The translations under genes and the position numbers were made by a program. A stretch of 64,000 nucleotides of DNA from Streptomyces xantholiticus (GTDB taxonomy: Bacteria; Actinomycetota; Actinomycetes; Streptomycetales; Streptomycetaceae): contig NZ_BMWB01000024.1 of NCBI RefSeq assembly GCF_014651015.1, positions 61,211 through 125,210 on the forward strand. The letters run 5' to 3'. This document shows, one piece after another, positions 14,272 through 23,329 of the stretch. The notes below the pieces were generated by a model. The model was not told the origin of the DNA, searched no databases, and saw only the letters and a list, made by a program, of their open reading frames with translations. Positions within the stretch are counted from its first letter, which is position 1, and each line of letters opens with the position of its first letter.

Positions 14272-15941
14272 TTCTCAGCCCCTTCGACAGGAACTTCTAC
14301 GGGTTCAGGCGCCGTCGGCGCCTGCGCATTGAGGGTCGCGGCCAGCTCGGCGAGCTCTTCCGGGAGCTTCGCCGACTCGCTGCGGCCGAGGCCGGCCATC
14401 TCGACGACCGTCACGCCGTCCGCACCGCGTACCGCCCGCACCCAGACGCGGCGGCGCTGGATGAACAGCGAGCCGACCAGGCCGGTGATGGCGGCGATCG
14501 CGCCGGCCAGCGCCCAGCCGTTGCCGGGCTGCTGGGAGATCTGGAAACTCGCCCACTCCTTCACCTCGTTCTCGAAGGTGATGGAACCGGCACCGTCGGG
14601 GAGCTTCATGGTCTCGCCGGGCCGCAGACGCTGCTTGAGGATCTCGCCGTGGGGGCCCTTGAACTGCTCCATCTTCCTGGTGTCGAGCTGGTAGACGTTC
14701 TGCGGCAGACCGGCGTTGACGCCGAGGCTGCCGTGGTAGCCGGTGAGCGCGAGCACCGGGTACTCCAGGCCGGGGAACTGGGAGAACATGTCGCCCTCTC
14801 CTGCGCCCGCAAACGTCGGCACGAAGAAGGCCTGGAAGCCGAGCTGGTCCTTCTTGCCGTCCTTGTCCCGGTAGCCGTCCATCACCTTGATCGCGCCGGT
14901 GGAGGTGACGTTGGAGTCGATGGGCAGCAGGGGCACCGGCTCGCTGGTGACCACGTTGCCCTTGCCGTCGCGGACGGTGACGACGGGTGCGTAGCCGTGG
15001 GACAGGAGGTAGATCTTGGTGCCGTCGATCTCGAGCGGCTTGTTGACCTCGATGACCGACCTGTGTTCGGGGCCGTCCCCCTTCGACCAGGTCACGGCCG
15101 CCTCGTAGGTACGGGGGGTGCCGCGCTGCGGACCGCTCTTCTCGTACGTTCCGGTGAAACCGTCCAGCTCGAAGCTGAACGGCGCAAGCTCTTCCACGCT
15201 GAACAGCGACCCGGACTTGAAGTCGTCGTACTGGGTGAGGGTGTTGGAGAAGCCGTCACCCTCGACGATCAGCTTGCCACCCTCGGACTTGAACAGCGTG
15301 CCCGCGGCGAACGCCAGAAGCATGACGATCAGCGACACATGGAAGAGGAGGTTGCCCGTCTCGCGCAGATAGCCCTTCTCGGCGGCGACCGCGTCACCGG
15401 CGTCGTGGGCGCGGAAGCGGCGCTTCCTCAGCATCGCGAGTGCCGCCTCACGCACCTGTTCCGGCTCGGTCTCCGTGCGCCAGGTGGTGTACGCGGGAAG
15501 CCGGGTGAGCCGCTCGGGCGCTCCCGGTGGCCGGCTGCGGAGCTGGCCGACGAACTGCCAGCTGCGCGGCACGATGCAGCCGATGAGCGAGACGAACAGC
15601 AGGATGTAGACCGCGGAGAACCACACCGAGCTGTAGACGTCGAAGAGCTGCAGCTTCTCGTAGATCGGCGTCAGGACGTCGTGCTGCTCCTTGAACGCCT
15701 GCACCTTGAGCTCGTCCACGCTGTTCTGCGGGATCAGTGAGCCCGGGATGGATCCCAGCGACAGCAGGAACAGCAGGATCAGCGCGACCCGCATGGAGGT
15801 GAGCTGCCGCCAGAACCACCGCAGCCAGCCGACTGCCGAGAGCGTCGGTCCACCGATCGCCTGGTCGGCGGGGTTCTCCGTAGGGGCGGTGGACAGCTGC
15901 GCTCCGGCCTCGCCGAGGTCGCGCTCTTCGGTCTTGCTCAT
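14268..15941 (-). CDS. resB: Cytochrome c biogenesis protein ResB
   Basis: This 557-aa ResB/Ccs1 protein is the other half of the system II cytochrome c synthetase. Three N-terminal membrane helices (from about residue 45: SMRVALILLFLLSLGSIPGSLIPQ), a large extracytoplasmic domain, and a final helix (NGWALAGAIAAITGLVGSLF) are visible. The longest frame starts at 16010, but the ATG at 15941 (MSKTEERDLGEAG) gives a sensible cytoplasmic N-terminus and clears the preceding ccdA stop by four bases. It would shuttle reduced apocytochrome c to the heme site with CcsB. Confidence 0.94.
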   Translation of the reverse strand: MSKTEERDLGEAGAQLSTAPTENPADQAIGGPTLSAVGWLRWFWRQLTSMRVALILLFLLSLGSIPGSLIPQNSVDELKVQAFKEQHDVLTPIYEKLQLFDVYSSVWFSAVYILLFVSLIGCIVPRSWQFVGQLRSRPPGAPERLTRLPAYTTWRTETEPEQVREAALAMLRKRRFRAHDAGDAVAAEKGYLRETGNLLFHVSLIVMLLAFAAGTLFKSEGGKLIVEGDGFSNTLTQYDDFKSGSLFSVEELAPFSFELDGFTGTYEKSGPQRGTPRTYEAAVTWSKGDGPEHRSVIEVNKPLEIDGTKIYLLSHGYAPVVTVRDGKGNVVTSEPVPLLPIDSNVTSTGAIKVMDGYRDKDGKKDQLGFQAFFVPTFAGAGEGDMFSQFPGLEYPVLALTGYHGSLGVNAGLPQNVYQLDTRKMEQFKGPHGEILKQRLRPGETMKLPDGAGSITFENEVKEWASFQISQQPGNGWALAGAIAAITGLVGSLFIQRRRVWVRAVRGADGVTVVEMAGLGRSESAKLPEELAELAATLNAQAPTAPEPVEVPVEGAEK

Positions 15942-15945
15942 GAAC

Positions 15946-16710
15946 TCAGATCCCCACCGTGAAGCCGTCGGACCATCCCTGCATCTCCTGAACCAGGGTG
16001 TCCCATGCACCTGTGAGCAGCAGCAGACCGGTCACGATCATCATTCCGCCGCCGATCCGCATCACCCAGGTGTAGTGCCGCTTGACCCAGCCGAACGCAC
16101 CGAGTGCTTTCCGGAAGGCGACCGCGGCGGCAATGAACGGCAGGCCGAGCCCCAGGCAGTAGGCGACCATCAGTATGGCGCCACGACCCGCGGTCGCCTC
16201 CTGGAACGCGAGGGTGTTCACCGACGCGATGGTAGGGCCGAGGCAGGGCGTCCAGCCGATGCCGAACAGCGCGCCGAGCAGCGGAGCTCCGGCGAGACCG
16301 GCCGCCGGGCGCTTGTGGAAGCGGAACTCTCGCTGGGTGAGCCAGGGCATGAGTCCCATGAAGAACACGCCGAGCAGGACCATCAGGCCGCCGAGGACCT
16401 TGGACAGGACGTCGCGCTGCTCCTGGAGGGTGCTGCCGAAGTAGCCGAACAGCGCGCCGCCGGACACGAAGACGACCGTGAAGCCGAGGACGAAGAGGGA
16501 CGCACCGGTGACCATGCGGCCGCGTCGGGCTTCCGCCAGGTCGGTGCCGCCGACCCCGGTGACGTACGAGATGTAGCCAGGCACGAGGGGCAGGACACAG
16601 GGCGAGAAGAAGGAGACGAGCCCGGCGAGTACGGCGATGGGCAGCGCGAGCAGCAGTGCGCCCTCGTTGATCGTCTCGGTCACGCCGGACGCTGCGGCCA
16701 GAACCTCCAC
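15946..16710 (-). CDS. ccdA: Thiol-disulfide transmembrane shuttle CcdA
   Basis: This 254-aa protein has six hydrophobic helices and the two redox cysteines of the CcdA/DsbD core: C38 in FFSPCVLPLVPGY and C156 in GWTPCLGPT. It moves electrons from cytoplasmic thioredoxin across the membrane to ResA, keeping the apocytochrome cysteines reduced. It lies four bases after ResA and four before ResB, a tight operon. Confidence 0.95.
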   Translation of the reverse strand: MEVLAAASGVTETINEGALLLALPIAVLAGLVSFFSPCVLPLVPGYISYVTGVGGTDLAEARRGRMVTGASLFVLGFTVVFVSGGALFGYFGSTLQEQRDVLSKVLGGLMVLLGVFFMGLMPWLTQREFRFHKRPAAGLAGAPLLGALFGIGWTPCLGPTIASVNTLAFQEATAGRGAILMVAYCLGLGLPFIAAAVAFRKALGAFGWVKRHYTWVMRIGGGMMIVTGLLLLTGAWDTLVQEMQGWSDGFTVGI

Positions 16711-16714
16711 AGGA

Positions 16715-17314
16715 TCACTTCTCCGCGATCAGCGGGTCGATCATCTTGCGGAGTTCCTTGTCGTCGAGTGCCTTGAGGGAGCGTGCCGCGATCTTGCCGT
16801 CGCGGTCGAGGACGATCGTGGTGGGAATGGCCTGCGGGTTCAAAGTGCCCTTGGGAAAGCCGTTGACGATCAGTTTCCCGATCGGGTCGTAGAGGCTCGG
16901 GTACTCGATGCCGTAGTCCTTCTCGAAGTTGAGCGCCTTCTGCTTCTTGGGGTCGCGGGTATTGATCCCGACGAACTCGACGCCCTGCTCCTTGGTCTCC
17001 TTGGCGACCTCGGAGAAATAGCGGGCCTCGGCGCGGCACGGTCCGCACCAGGATCCCCAGACGTTCAGCACGACGATCTTGCCCTTGAGGTCGGCGACGT
17101 CGAGCCGCTTGCCGTCGAGGGTCTCGCCCGCCAGCTTGTCGGGAGACTGACGCTCCCCCTTGGCGACCGTGGCGATGCCGCCGGTGCCGGTGACGAAGTT
17201 GGTGTCACCGCCGCCACCGGACTTTCCACCCTCGCCGCAGGCCGACAGGGTGAGCGCGCCCGCGGCGACCAGGGCGGTCAGCAGGGCGGCACGGGGGGCA
17301 CGGCTGTGGCTCAT
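16715..17314 (-). CDS. resA: Thioredoxin-like lipoprotein ResA/TlpA
   Basis: The 199-aa protein has a lipoprotein signal (lipobox LSAC, Cys 26) and a thioredoxin fold with the redox motif WCGPC at residues 89-93 and a cis-proline segment AIPTTIVLD. It would be anchored on the outer face of the membrane and reduce the disulfide in apocytochrome c before heme attachment. I chose the ATG at 17314 because it gives the signal peptide directly; the longer frame adds 24 residues with no signal character. It heads the resA-ccdA-resB-ccsB operon. Confidence 0.94.
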   Translation of the reverse strand: MSHSRAPRAALLTALVAAGALTLSACGEGGKSGGGGDTNFVTGTGGIATVAKGERQSPDKLAGETLDGKRLDVADLKGKIVVLNVWGSWCGPCRAEARYFSEVAKETKEQGVEFVGINTRDPKKQKALNFEKDYGIEYPSLYDPIGKLIVNGFPKGTLNPQAIPTTIVLDRDGKIAARSLKALDDKELRKMIDPLIAEK

Positions 17315-17382
17315 GTGAAAAGTTTCGCATGGCGCTCCGGCGGATCTTCCGCACCCCCCCGCATGCCCGTTTGGGACCGTTG

Positions 17383-18633
17383 TCAAGCCGCCTTAAAGAA
17401 TGCGTTCCAGCCGCCTGCCGGTGCCTGGCCGACTTCGAGCGTACGCAGCTTGTCGAGTACCTGCGGGTCCTGCACGTCGAGCCAGTCGCAGAACTGACGG
17501 AAGGACACCAGCCGTACGTCCTTCTTCACGGCCATGCCCTTGAGCGCTTCCTCCACGGCGTCCATGTAGATGCCGCCGTTCCACTGCTCGAAGTGGTTGC
17601 CTATGAAGAAGGGGGCGCGATTTGACTCGTAGGCCCTGTTGAATCCGGCGAGATAGGCGTCGGTCGCCTGCTTCTTCCAGCCCGGATAACGGGAAGGCAT
17701 GCCATTGGTCGAATTCTTCGACTGGTTGGCGAGGATGTTGTAGTCCATGGAGAGGACTTCGAAGGAGTGGCCGGGGAACGGGACGGCCTGGAGCGGCAGG
17801 TCCCAGATGCCGAGCTTCTTGTCCGGCCACGTCTGGCGGCCACCGGACGAGCTGGCGTCGTAGCGCCAGCCGAGCTGCTTGGCCGTCGGCAGCAGGTTTT
17901 CCTGGCCGAGGAGGCAGGGGGTGCGTGCGCCGACAAGTTCCTTGCGGTAGTCGAAGGGCAGCGGATCGATGTCGTGCCAGCCGCTGTGGGTGCGCCATTC
18001 GGTGACGAACTTCACAGCCTGCTCTATTTCGCTGCGCCAGTCCGCGGAGGTCCAGTTGGCCACCGATCCACTGCCGCCGCAGAAATGGCCGTTGAAGTGG
18101 GTGCCTATCTCATGACCGTCGAGCCATGCCTGGCGTATGTACTTCAGCGTGTCCTTGATGTGGTCATCGGTGAGATAGCCGATGTCGGAAGCACCGACCG
18201 GATTGTTGGGTGGCCGGTAGAGCGACTTCTTCGATTCGGGCAGCAGATAGTTGCCGGAGAGGAAGAAGGTCATCCCCGCCCCGTGGTTCCTGGCGAGTTC
18301 GAGGAAACGGGGGAAGAGGCCGTTGCCGACCTCACCCGCCCCGTCCCACGAGAAGATCACGAATTGCGGGGGCGTCTGCCCCGGTTCGAGCGGGACGGGC
18401 TGCGGCGGCTGGTGCGGCTGCTTGCCCGTGTCGGAGGTGGAACCGTCGCCGATCGGCCGGCCGGTGGTCTTCGACGGAGCGGGCTTGGCGGTTCCGGTGC
18501 CGGGCCCACCCCCCTTGGCCGTGTCGGTATGTCCACTTCTGTCCGACCCGTTGGAGCCGCAGCCCGCCACCCCGATCGCCGCCGCGGCCCCAAGCCCCGC
18601 TCCGAGCAAACCCCTTCGGCTGATGTCCCGCAT
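17383..18633 (-). CDS. Secreted polysaccharide-deacetylase-like lipoprotein
   Basis: This 416-aa protein has a Tat-type signal (SRRGLLGAGLG) ending in a lipobox-like VAGC, a Pro/Thr/Gly-rich linker to about residue 85, then a NodB-like fold: FVIFSWDGAG, MTFFLSGNYLLP, and GHEIGTHFNGHFCGG, the place where deacetylases carry their metal-binding His-x3-His. Here the acid FSWDGAG and the HEIGTH-x-NGH histidines are kept, so it may be active, though no standard NodB catalytic TFDDG is present. The internal ATG at 18633 has a GGGGGA ribosome-binding site; an ATG at 18645 is possible. It lies upstream of resA. Substrate is unknown. Confidence 0.78.
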   Translation of the reverse strand: MRDISRRGLLGAGLGAAAAIGVAGCGSNGSDRSGHTDTAKGGGPGTGTAKPAPSKTTGRPIGDGSTSDTGKQPHQPPQPVPLEPGQTPPQFVIFSWDGAGEVGNGLFPRFLELARNHGAGMTFFLSGNYLLPESKKSLYRPPNNPVGASDIGYLTDDHIKDTLKYIRQAWLDGHEIGTHFNGHFCGGSGSVANWTSADWRSEIEQAVKFVTEWRTHSGWHDIDPLPFDYRKELVGARTPCLLGQENLLPTAKQLGWRYDASSSGGRQTWPDKKLGIWDLPLQAVPFPGHSFEVLSMDYNILANQSKNSTNGMPSRYPGWKKQATDAYLAGFNRAYESNRAPFFIGNHFEQWNGGIYMDAVEEALKGMAVKKDVRLVSFRQFCDWLDVQDPQVLDKLRTLEVGQAPAGGWNAFFKAA

Positions 18634-18825
18634 ATCGTCCCCCATCCGCGCTCTCTCGGTCGGGAGAGCCGTTGCTCACACCGGCAATCAGACCGGCACA
18701 AGCTGAGATGCGAGTCGGAACATGAGGGTTCCGGGGACTTCTGTTTATTTTTCTTGAACGCCTGTGACCGGCTTTGAACGATCACGAATCACTCGGGCGG
18801 CGATCACGCATCCGCCGAACAGGCC

Positions 18826-19599
18826 TCAGGCGCCGAATGCCTTGCTCTTGCCCTTCACCGGCCTTGCGCCCGCGAGCAGATGCGGCGGAACGAGATCGCG
18901 GGCCGGTTCCGTATAACCCACCGACACAATCCTGTCGCCCTGATACGTGAACGTCGTCAGCGAGGCGAGGGTGCACTGCCGACGACGCGGGTCGTGCCAC
19001 AGCCGGCGCCGCTCGACGAAACTGCGCACGGTCCAGATCGGCAGCTGATGGCTGACACAGACCGCCTCGTGACCTCGCGCCGCGTCCCGTGCCGCGTCAA
19101 GCGCTGCCAGCATCCGGCGGGCCTGGTCCACGTACGGCTCGCCCCAGGACGGGCGGAACGGGTTGGTCAGGTGCTTCCAGTTGCCCGGCTTGCGCAGCGC
19201 ACCGTCACCGACGCCGAACGTCTTGCCCTCGAAGACGTTGCCCGCCTCGATGAGCCGCTCGTCCGTGTCAAGGGTGAGGCCGTGCACCTTGGCGATCGGC
19301 ATGGCCGTCTCCTGCGCCCGCTCCAGCGGGGAGGCGACGACATGGGTGACGTCGCGTCCCGAGAAGTGCTCGGCGACCCGGTCGGCCATCTGCCGTCCGA
19401 GCTCGGAGAGGTGATAGCCGCCGCGTCGCCCGTAGAGGATGCCGTCGGGATTGTGCACCTCGCCGTGGCGCACCAAGTGCACCACGGTGATCTCGCCTCC
19501 GCCGGCGACGCGCCGGATGTCGGTGCTCTCCTCGGCGGCGCGGTCCAGGACGTCGTCCAGTGCGCTGTGCTCGGCGCCCCCGCTGTGCTCGGCGCTCAT
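18826..19599 (-). CDS. Histidine phosphatase (phosphoglycerate-mutase-like)
   Basis: The 257-aa protein carries the RHG active-site motif (VVHLVRHGEVHNP, about residues 40-52), with the second histidine in VCVSHQLP and the acid in VFEGKTFG region, so the two-histidine phosphatase core is intact. It would hydrolyse a phosphomonoester; true mutase activity is less likely. The ATG at 19599 overlaps the hemL stop by four bases, so translation is coupled to HemL. A role linked to heme precursor supply is suggested only by that coupling. Confidence 0.9.
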   Translation of the reverse strand: MSAEHSGGAEHSALDDVLDRAAEESTDIRRVAGGGEITVVHLVRHGEVHNPDGILYGRRGGYHLSELGRQMADRVAEHFSGRDVTHVVASPLERAQETAMPIAKVHGLTLDTDERLIEAGNVFEGKTFGVGDGALRKPGNWKHLTNPFRPSWGEPYVDQARRMLAALDAARDAARGHEAVCVSHQLPIWTVRSFVERRRLWHDPRRRQCTLASLTTFTYQGDRIVSVGYTEPARDLVPPHLLAGARPVKGKSKAFGA

Positions 19600-20912
19600 G
19601 CGGTGGCCTCCGCCGCTGCACGGGCGGCTGCGGGAAGCGCGGCGGCGATCCGCTCGATCGCCCGCTCGTCGTGCGCCGTGGAGACGAACCACGACTCGAA
19701 CGCCGACGGCGGCAGGTAGACGCCCTGGGAGAGCATCGAGTGGAAGAACGCGTTGAAGCGGAACGCCTCCTGCTTCTTCGCGTCCTCGTAGTTTCTGACC
19801 TCGGTCGCGGTGAAGAAGACGGAGAACATGTTGCTCGCCGTCTGCACCCGGTGCGCGACGCCCTCCTTGGCCAGCGCGTCGGTCACCAGGGCCTGGATCT
19901 CCGTGGAGAGGGCGTTCACCTTCTCGTACGCGGCGTCGTCGAGGAGCCTGAGCTGAGCGAGGCCCGCGGCGGTGGCCACCGGGTTGCCGGAGAGCGTGCC
20001 CGCCTGGTAGACCGGACCGGCCGGGGCGAGATGCGCCATGACGTCCTTGCGCCCGCCGAACGCGGCGGCGGGGAAGCCGCCGCCCATGACCTTGCCGAAG
20101 GTCATCAGGTCGGGCGTGACACCGTCGACCCCGTACCAGCCGGCCTTCGAGGTACGGAAACCGGTCATGACCTCGTCGGAGATGTACAGCGCGCCGTTCT
20201 GCGCACAGGCGGCCCTGAGGCCCTCGTTGAAGCCGGGCCGGGGCGGGACGACACCCATGTTGCCGGGCGACGCCTCGCTGATCACACAGGCGATCTCACC
20301 GGCGTTGGCGTGGAATGCGGCGTGCACCGCCTCCAGGTCGTTGTACGGCAGCACGATCGTGTCGCCGGCCTGCGCGCCCGTGACACCGGGCGTGTCCGGC
20401 AGACCGAACGTCGCGACACCGGATCCGGCCGCCGCCAGCAGGGCGTCCACGTGTCCGTGGTAGCAGCCGGCGAACTTGATGATCTTGGACCGGCCGGTGA
20501 AACCGCGGGCCAGCCGGATCGCGGACATCGTCGCTTCCGTACCGCTGGAAACCAGCCGGACCTGCTCGACGGGCTCGACGCGGGCCACGATCTCCTCGGC
20601 CAGGGCGACCTCTCCCTCGCCGGGTGTGCCGAACGAGGTGCCGCGCGCGACGGCGGCCTGTACCGCCTCGATCACGGCCGGGTGGGAGTGTCCGAGGATC
20701 ATCGGCCCCCACGAGCAGACGAGGTCGACGTATTCGCGCCCGTCGGCATCGGTGAGGTACGGACCGGTGCCGGACACCATGAACCGGGGCGTACCGCCCA
20801 CGGCACGGAAAGCACGGACGGGAGAGTTCACGCCTCCGGGCGTCACGAGGGACGCGCGGTCGAAAAGCGTCTGCGAAACTGGGGCGTCATAGGGAAAGCT
20901 CACGGAATCCAT
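19596..20912 (-). CDS. hemL: Glutamate-1-semialdehyde 2,1-aminomutase HemL
   Basis: This 438-aa PLP enzyme converts glutamate-1-semialdehyde to 5-aminolevulinate, the step after HemA in the C5 heme pathway. The substrate motif GGVNSPVRAF, the YHGHVDALL segment and the PLP-lysine K274 in TFGKVMGGGFP are all present, and length is normal. It is separated from the rex-hemA operon (57-59 kb) by nearly 40 kb. A downstream phosphatase is translationally coupled. Confidence 0.96.
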   Translation of the reverse strand: MDSVSFPYDAPVSQTLFDRASLVTPGGVNSPVRAFRAVGGTPRFMVSGTGPYLTDADGREYVDLVCSWGPMILGHSHPAVIEAVQAAVARGTSFGTPGEGEVALAEEIVARVEPVEQVRLVSSGTEATMSAIRLARGFTGRSKIIKFAGCYHGHVDALLAAAGSGVATFGLPDTPGVTGAQAGDTIVLPYNDLEAVHAAFHANAGEIACVISEASPGNMGVVPPRPGFNEGLRAACAQNGALYISDEVMTGFRTSKAGWYGVDGVTPDLMTFGKVMGGGFPAAAFGGRKDVMAHLAPAGPVYQAGTLSGNPVATAAGLAQLRLLDDAAYEKVNALSTEIQALVTDALAKEGVAHRVQTASNMFSVFFTATEVRNYEDAKKQEAFRFNAFFHSMLSQGVYLPPSAFESWFVSTAHDERAIERIAAALPAAARAAAEATA

Positions 20913-21145
20913 GGTCTCAGAGGCTCGGACGTATCTGCGGACAGGTGTTTCACCGCACGTTCGTGGGGGAGGTCACTGTCACGATGATCGGGTTGCGCGG
21001 CGGGGGCTGCGAGTGGTCGGGTGGAGATATGCATCGCGGTGGCGGACTGGGCGAGGGGACGGACGACCTGGGCCCTGAGCCTGCTCGACGCGGAAAGCAC
21101 CGTCGGGGCGAGGCGGATGAGCCCGTGGGAGGCAGGAGCGGCCGA

Positions 21146-21583
21146 GTGGGGGTGACCTACAAGTACTTCGGCGCGCCCGACGGAGCCACTGCCGCCCGGG
21201 TGCCGATCTCGATGCGCCCCGAAGAGCTCGGCGGCGACGAGCTCGGCATGGGCGGAATGTTCACCAAGATCAAGCCGGAGACCATAGCCGCGATGGTGCT
21301 GACCGGCATCCAGGGCATGCCGCTCAACAAGGTGCCGCCGCTGGAGCTCGTGGTGCTGCACCCCGACTACGCGGTGGTGAAACTGCCGATGACCGTGGTC
21401 GACCCGCTGCGCGGCATCGGCGAGGAGTCGGTGGGCGCGGCGGCCTTCATCTGGTCGACCGTCCCGGATCGCGGGGGGCCGCGGGACGCGTTCAACGTCT
21501 ACCAATTGCTGCACGAATGGCAGGATTTCTCGGTACGTCTGCACGAGGCGGGGCATCAGCCGTACTGCCTGGTCTGGCCCTGA
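21146..21583 (+). CDS. Conserved actinobacterial protein of unknown function
   Basis: The 145-aa protein begins MGVTYKYFGAPDGATAARVP and ends HQPYCLVWP. I do not recognise a functional family, though a close homologue beside hemL is remembered from other streptomycetes. It has a mixed alpha/beta pattern (LELVVLHPDYAVVKLPMTVV) and no signal or membrane segment. The longest frame begins at 20945, but the GTG at 21146 has GGAG seven bases upstream, which decides the start; an alternative GTG is at 21152. It is divergent from hemL. Confidence 0.8.
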   Translation: MGVTYKYFGAPDGATAARVPISMRPEELGGDELGMGGMFTKIKPETIAAMVLTGIQGMPLNKVPPLELVVLHPDYAVVKLPMTVVDPLRGIGEESVGAAAFIWSTVPDRGGPRDAFNVYQLLHEWQDFSVRLHEAGHQPYCLVWP

Positions 21584-21625
21584 CCCGGCGCCGCCTCTTC
21601 TCTTCTGCCCTCCCGATGCCGCCGC

Positions 21626-22192
21626 TCAGGTGCGGCCGAGCTCCGCCGCGCCGAAGGACACGTCGAATCGGTCACACCAGATGCTCACGCTGCTGAAGCG
21701 GGCCGGGTCGACATCGGCCGGCAGCGTGTAGTTCTGGTCGCCCTTGTTGCCCTTGAGCTTGCCGAGGTTGACGTATTCGCCGTCGTCGAAGACGTGCCAG
21801 CCGGCCTTGCCCTCCTTGACGGGCGCGTCGGTCAACCAGACGTGCAGGTCGGGACCGTTGCTCGTGTCGAGGTTCTCCAGCCGCACGGTGTGCGAGCCGT
21901 CGGGCAGGCGCAGCAGCCGCACGGACCCCGACGTCGTGTGCTCGTGGCTGATCAGCTTGCCGTCCGCGAGGGTCGTCGGCCCCGTCGGCCGCGGGGACGG
22001 CGGCGTGCTCGGGGCGGGCCCGGTGGGCGCCGCAGGCGCCTCGACCGCTCCCGGCAGTGCTTCGTCCACGGTCTCGTTCTGCCATAGCTTCCACGGCTGG
22101 AACCAGTACAGTCCCACGCCCACCAGCATCACCGTCAGCACCAGTGCCACGACACCCACCGGTCTGCTCAGCGCCCTGCGTACGCGTCCCAT
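21626..22192 (-). CDS. Membrane-anchored DM13-domain protein
   Basis: This 188-aa protein has one N-terminal transmembrane helix (PVGVVALVLTVMLVGVGLYWF, about residues 11-31), a Pro/Thr linker and a DM13 domain from about residue 75: ISHEHTTSGSVRLLRL, RLENLDTSNGPDLHVWL, LGKLKGNKGDQNYTLP and SVSIWCDRFDVSFGAAEL. DM13 domains have a proposed electron-transfer role, with a conserved cysteine (here in IWCDRF) suggested as redox active. The ATG at 22192 has GAGGAGG upstream; a frame to 22231 lacks a ribosome-binding site. Its exposed location and redox theme fit a region rich in respiratory genes. Confidence 0.85.
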   Translation of the reverse strand: MGRVRRALSRPVGVVALVLTVMLVGVGLYWFQPWKLWQNETVDEALPGAVEAPAAPTGPAPSTPPSPRPTGPTTLADGKLISHEHTTSGSVRLLRLPDGSHTVRLENLDTSNGPDLHVWLTDAPVKEGKAGWHVFDDGEYVNLGKLKGNKGDQNYTLPADVDPARFSSVSIWCDRFDVSFGAAELGRT

Positions 22193-22297
22193 CGCCGCCT
22201 CCTCGGGAGAGAACCACTGTCCGATCTCCATTCAAGGAGACGGCGAGCGCCTGTGGGCCCCGAAAGACATGACGGTTCCCTTACGGCGGCGCGCCGG

Positions 22298-23173
22298 TCA
22301 GATCACCGGGGGCCGGCCCAGTCGGGCCATCAGCCAGACCGTGCTCCAGCGCATGGGACGCCGCTTCCCGCAGGGCTTGCGCACCCCTTCCGCGAACCCC
22401 CCGAACCACGCCCGCAGCCCCGGCGCGGACCTGGTGCGGGCCAGGGTGAGAGCCGTCCAGGCGCCCAGGTAGAGCGGCACCAGGAGTGCCGGCAGGTTCC
22501 GCTTCGCCAGCCAGACGCGGTTGCGGGCGGTCATCCGGTAGTAGACGCCGTGGCGGGTGGGCGCGGTCCGGGGATGCTGGAGCACCAGCTCGGGGGCGTA
22601 GAGGATCTTCCAGCCGTCGTCGAGGGCGCGCCAGGCGAGGTCGGTCTCCTCGTGCGTGAAGAAGAAGTCCTCCGGCCAGCCGCCCACCCGCTCCAGCATC
22701 CGCATCGACAGGGCGTGCCCGCCGCCGAGGAAGGTGGTCACCTGCCCGCCTCGCAGCGGATCGGTCCTGCCGATGCGCGGCACGTGCCGCCGCTGGGTGA
22801 AACCGGTCTCGTCGGCGATCCGGAAGCTGACGATGCCCAGCGCGTCGTCGGCGTCGTACAGGGCGGCGATACGGCTGAACACGTCCCGCTCGATCAGCAG
22901 TCCGTCGTCGTCGAGGTCGACGAGGACGTCGACGTCCCCGAACTCCCGCAGCCGTTCCATGGCCACGTTGCGCCCTCCGGACACCCCGAGGTTCTCCGGG
23001 AGTTCGACACCGGTGACGCCCGTCGGGAGTTCGGGCAGGGGCGCGCCGTTGGAGACGACGACCACACGTGTCGCGGGCAGATCCTGCGCAGCCACCGAGT
23101 CGAGCAGCGCCCGCAGTTCGGCTGGGCGCGTGCCCATGGTCAGTACGGCCACACCCACACGCGCTCGTGACAC
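22298..23173 (-). CDS. Family 2 glycosyltransferase
   Basis: The 291-aa protein has the GT-A fold pattern of GT2 enzymes: an N-terminal VAVLTMGTRPAELRALLDSV, the metal-binding acid cluster DVDVLVDLDDDGLL, GGGHALSMRMLERVGGWPEDFFF and HEETDLAWRA (ED-type acceptor site). A C-terminal hydrophobic stretch (LPALLVPLYLGAWTALTLA) may tether it to the membrane. It would transfer a sugar from a nucleotide sugar to a cell-surface or secondary acceptor. GTG at 23173 has GGAG eight bases upstream; GTG at 23179 is too close to it. It stands alone. Confidence 0.88.
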   Translation of the reverse strand: MSRARVGVAVLTMGTRPAELRALLDSVAAQDLPATRVVVVSNGAPLPELPTGVTGVELPENLGVSGGRNVAMERLREFGDVDVLVDLDDDGLLIERDVFSRIAALYDADDALGIVSFRIADETGFTQRRHVPRIGRTDPLRGGQVTTFLGGGHALSMRMLERVGGWPEDFFFTHEETDLAWRALDDGWKILYAPELVLQHPRTAPTRHGVYYRMTARNRVWLAKRNLPALLVPLYLGAWTALTLARTRSAPGLRAWFGGFAEGVRKPCGKRRPMRWSTVWLMARLGRPPVI

Positions 23174-23329
23174 GTCCACGTCTCCATCCGTCGTTCCCTC
23201 ACCGTCAGTGAGCCGTGAGCTTAACGGGATGCGTCAGGGAGGTGGACGCAGGCGAGCTTGTGGGGTGGTGCGTACGACGTCGAGGCCGGTGGTCCTGTCC
23301 CTGTCGGGCGACGGCGGGCTTCGACGGTT

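Noticed and set aside
12694..14694. Long 666-codon plus-strand frame over the SRPBCC, ccsB and resB genes
   Set aside because: It is antisense to well-supported cytochrome c genes and has the composition of a GC-rich shadow frame, with no conserved motif.
17383..18645. Start codon at 18645 for the deacetylase-like lipoprotein
   Set aside because: The ATG at 18633 has a GGGGGA ribosome-binding site and gives a normal Tat signal; the 18645 start has a weaker site. Either is possible, so the extra four residues were left out.
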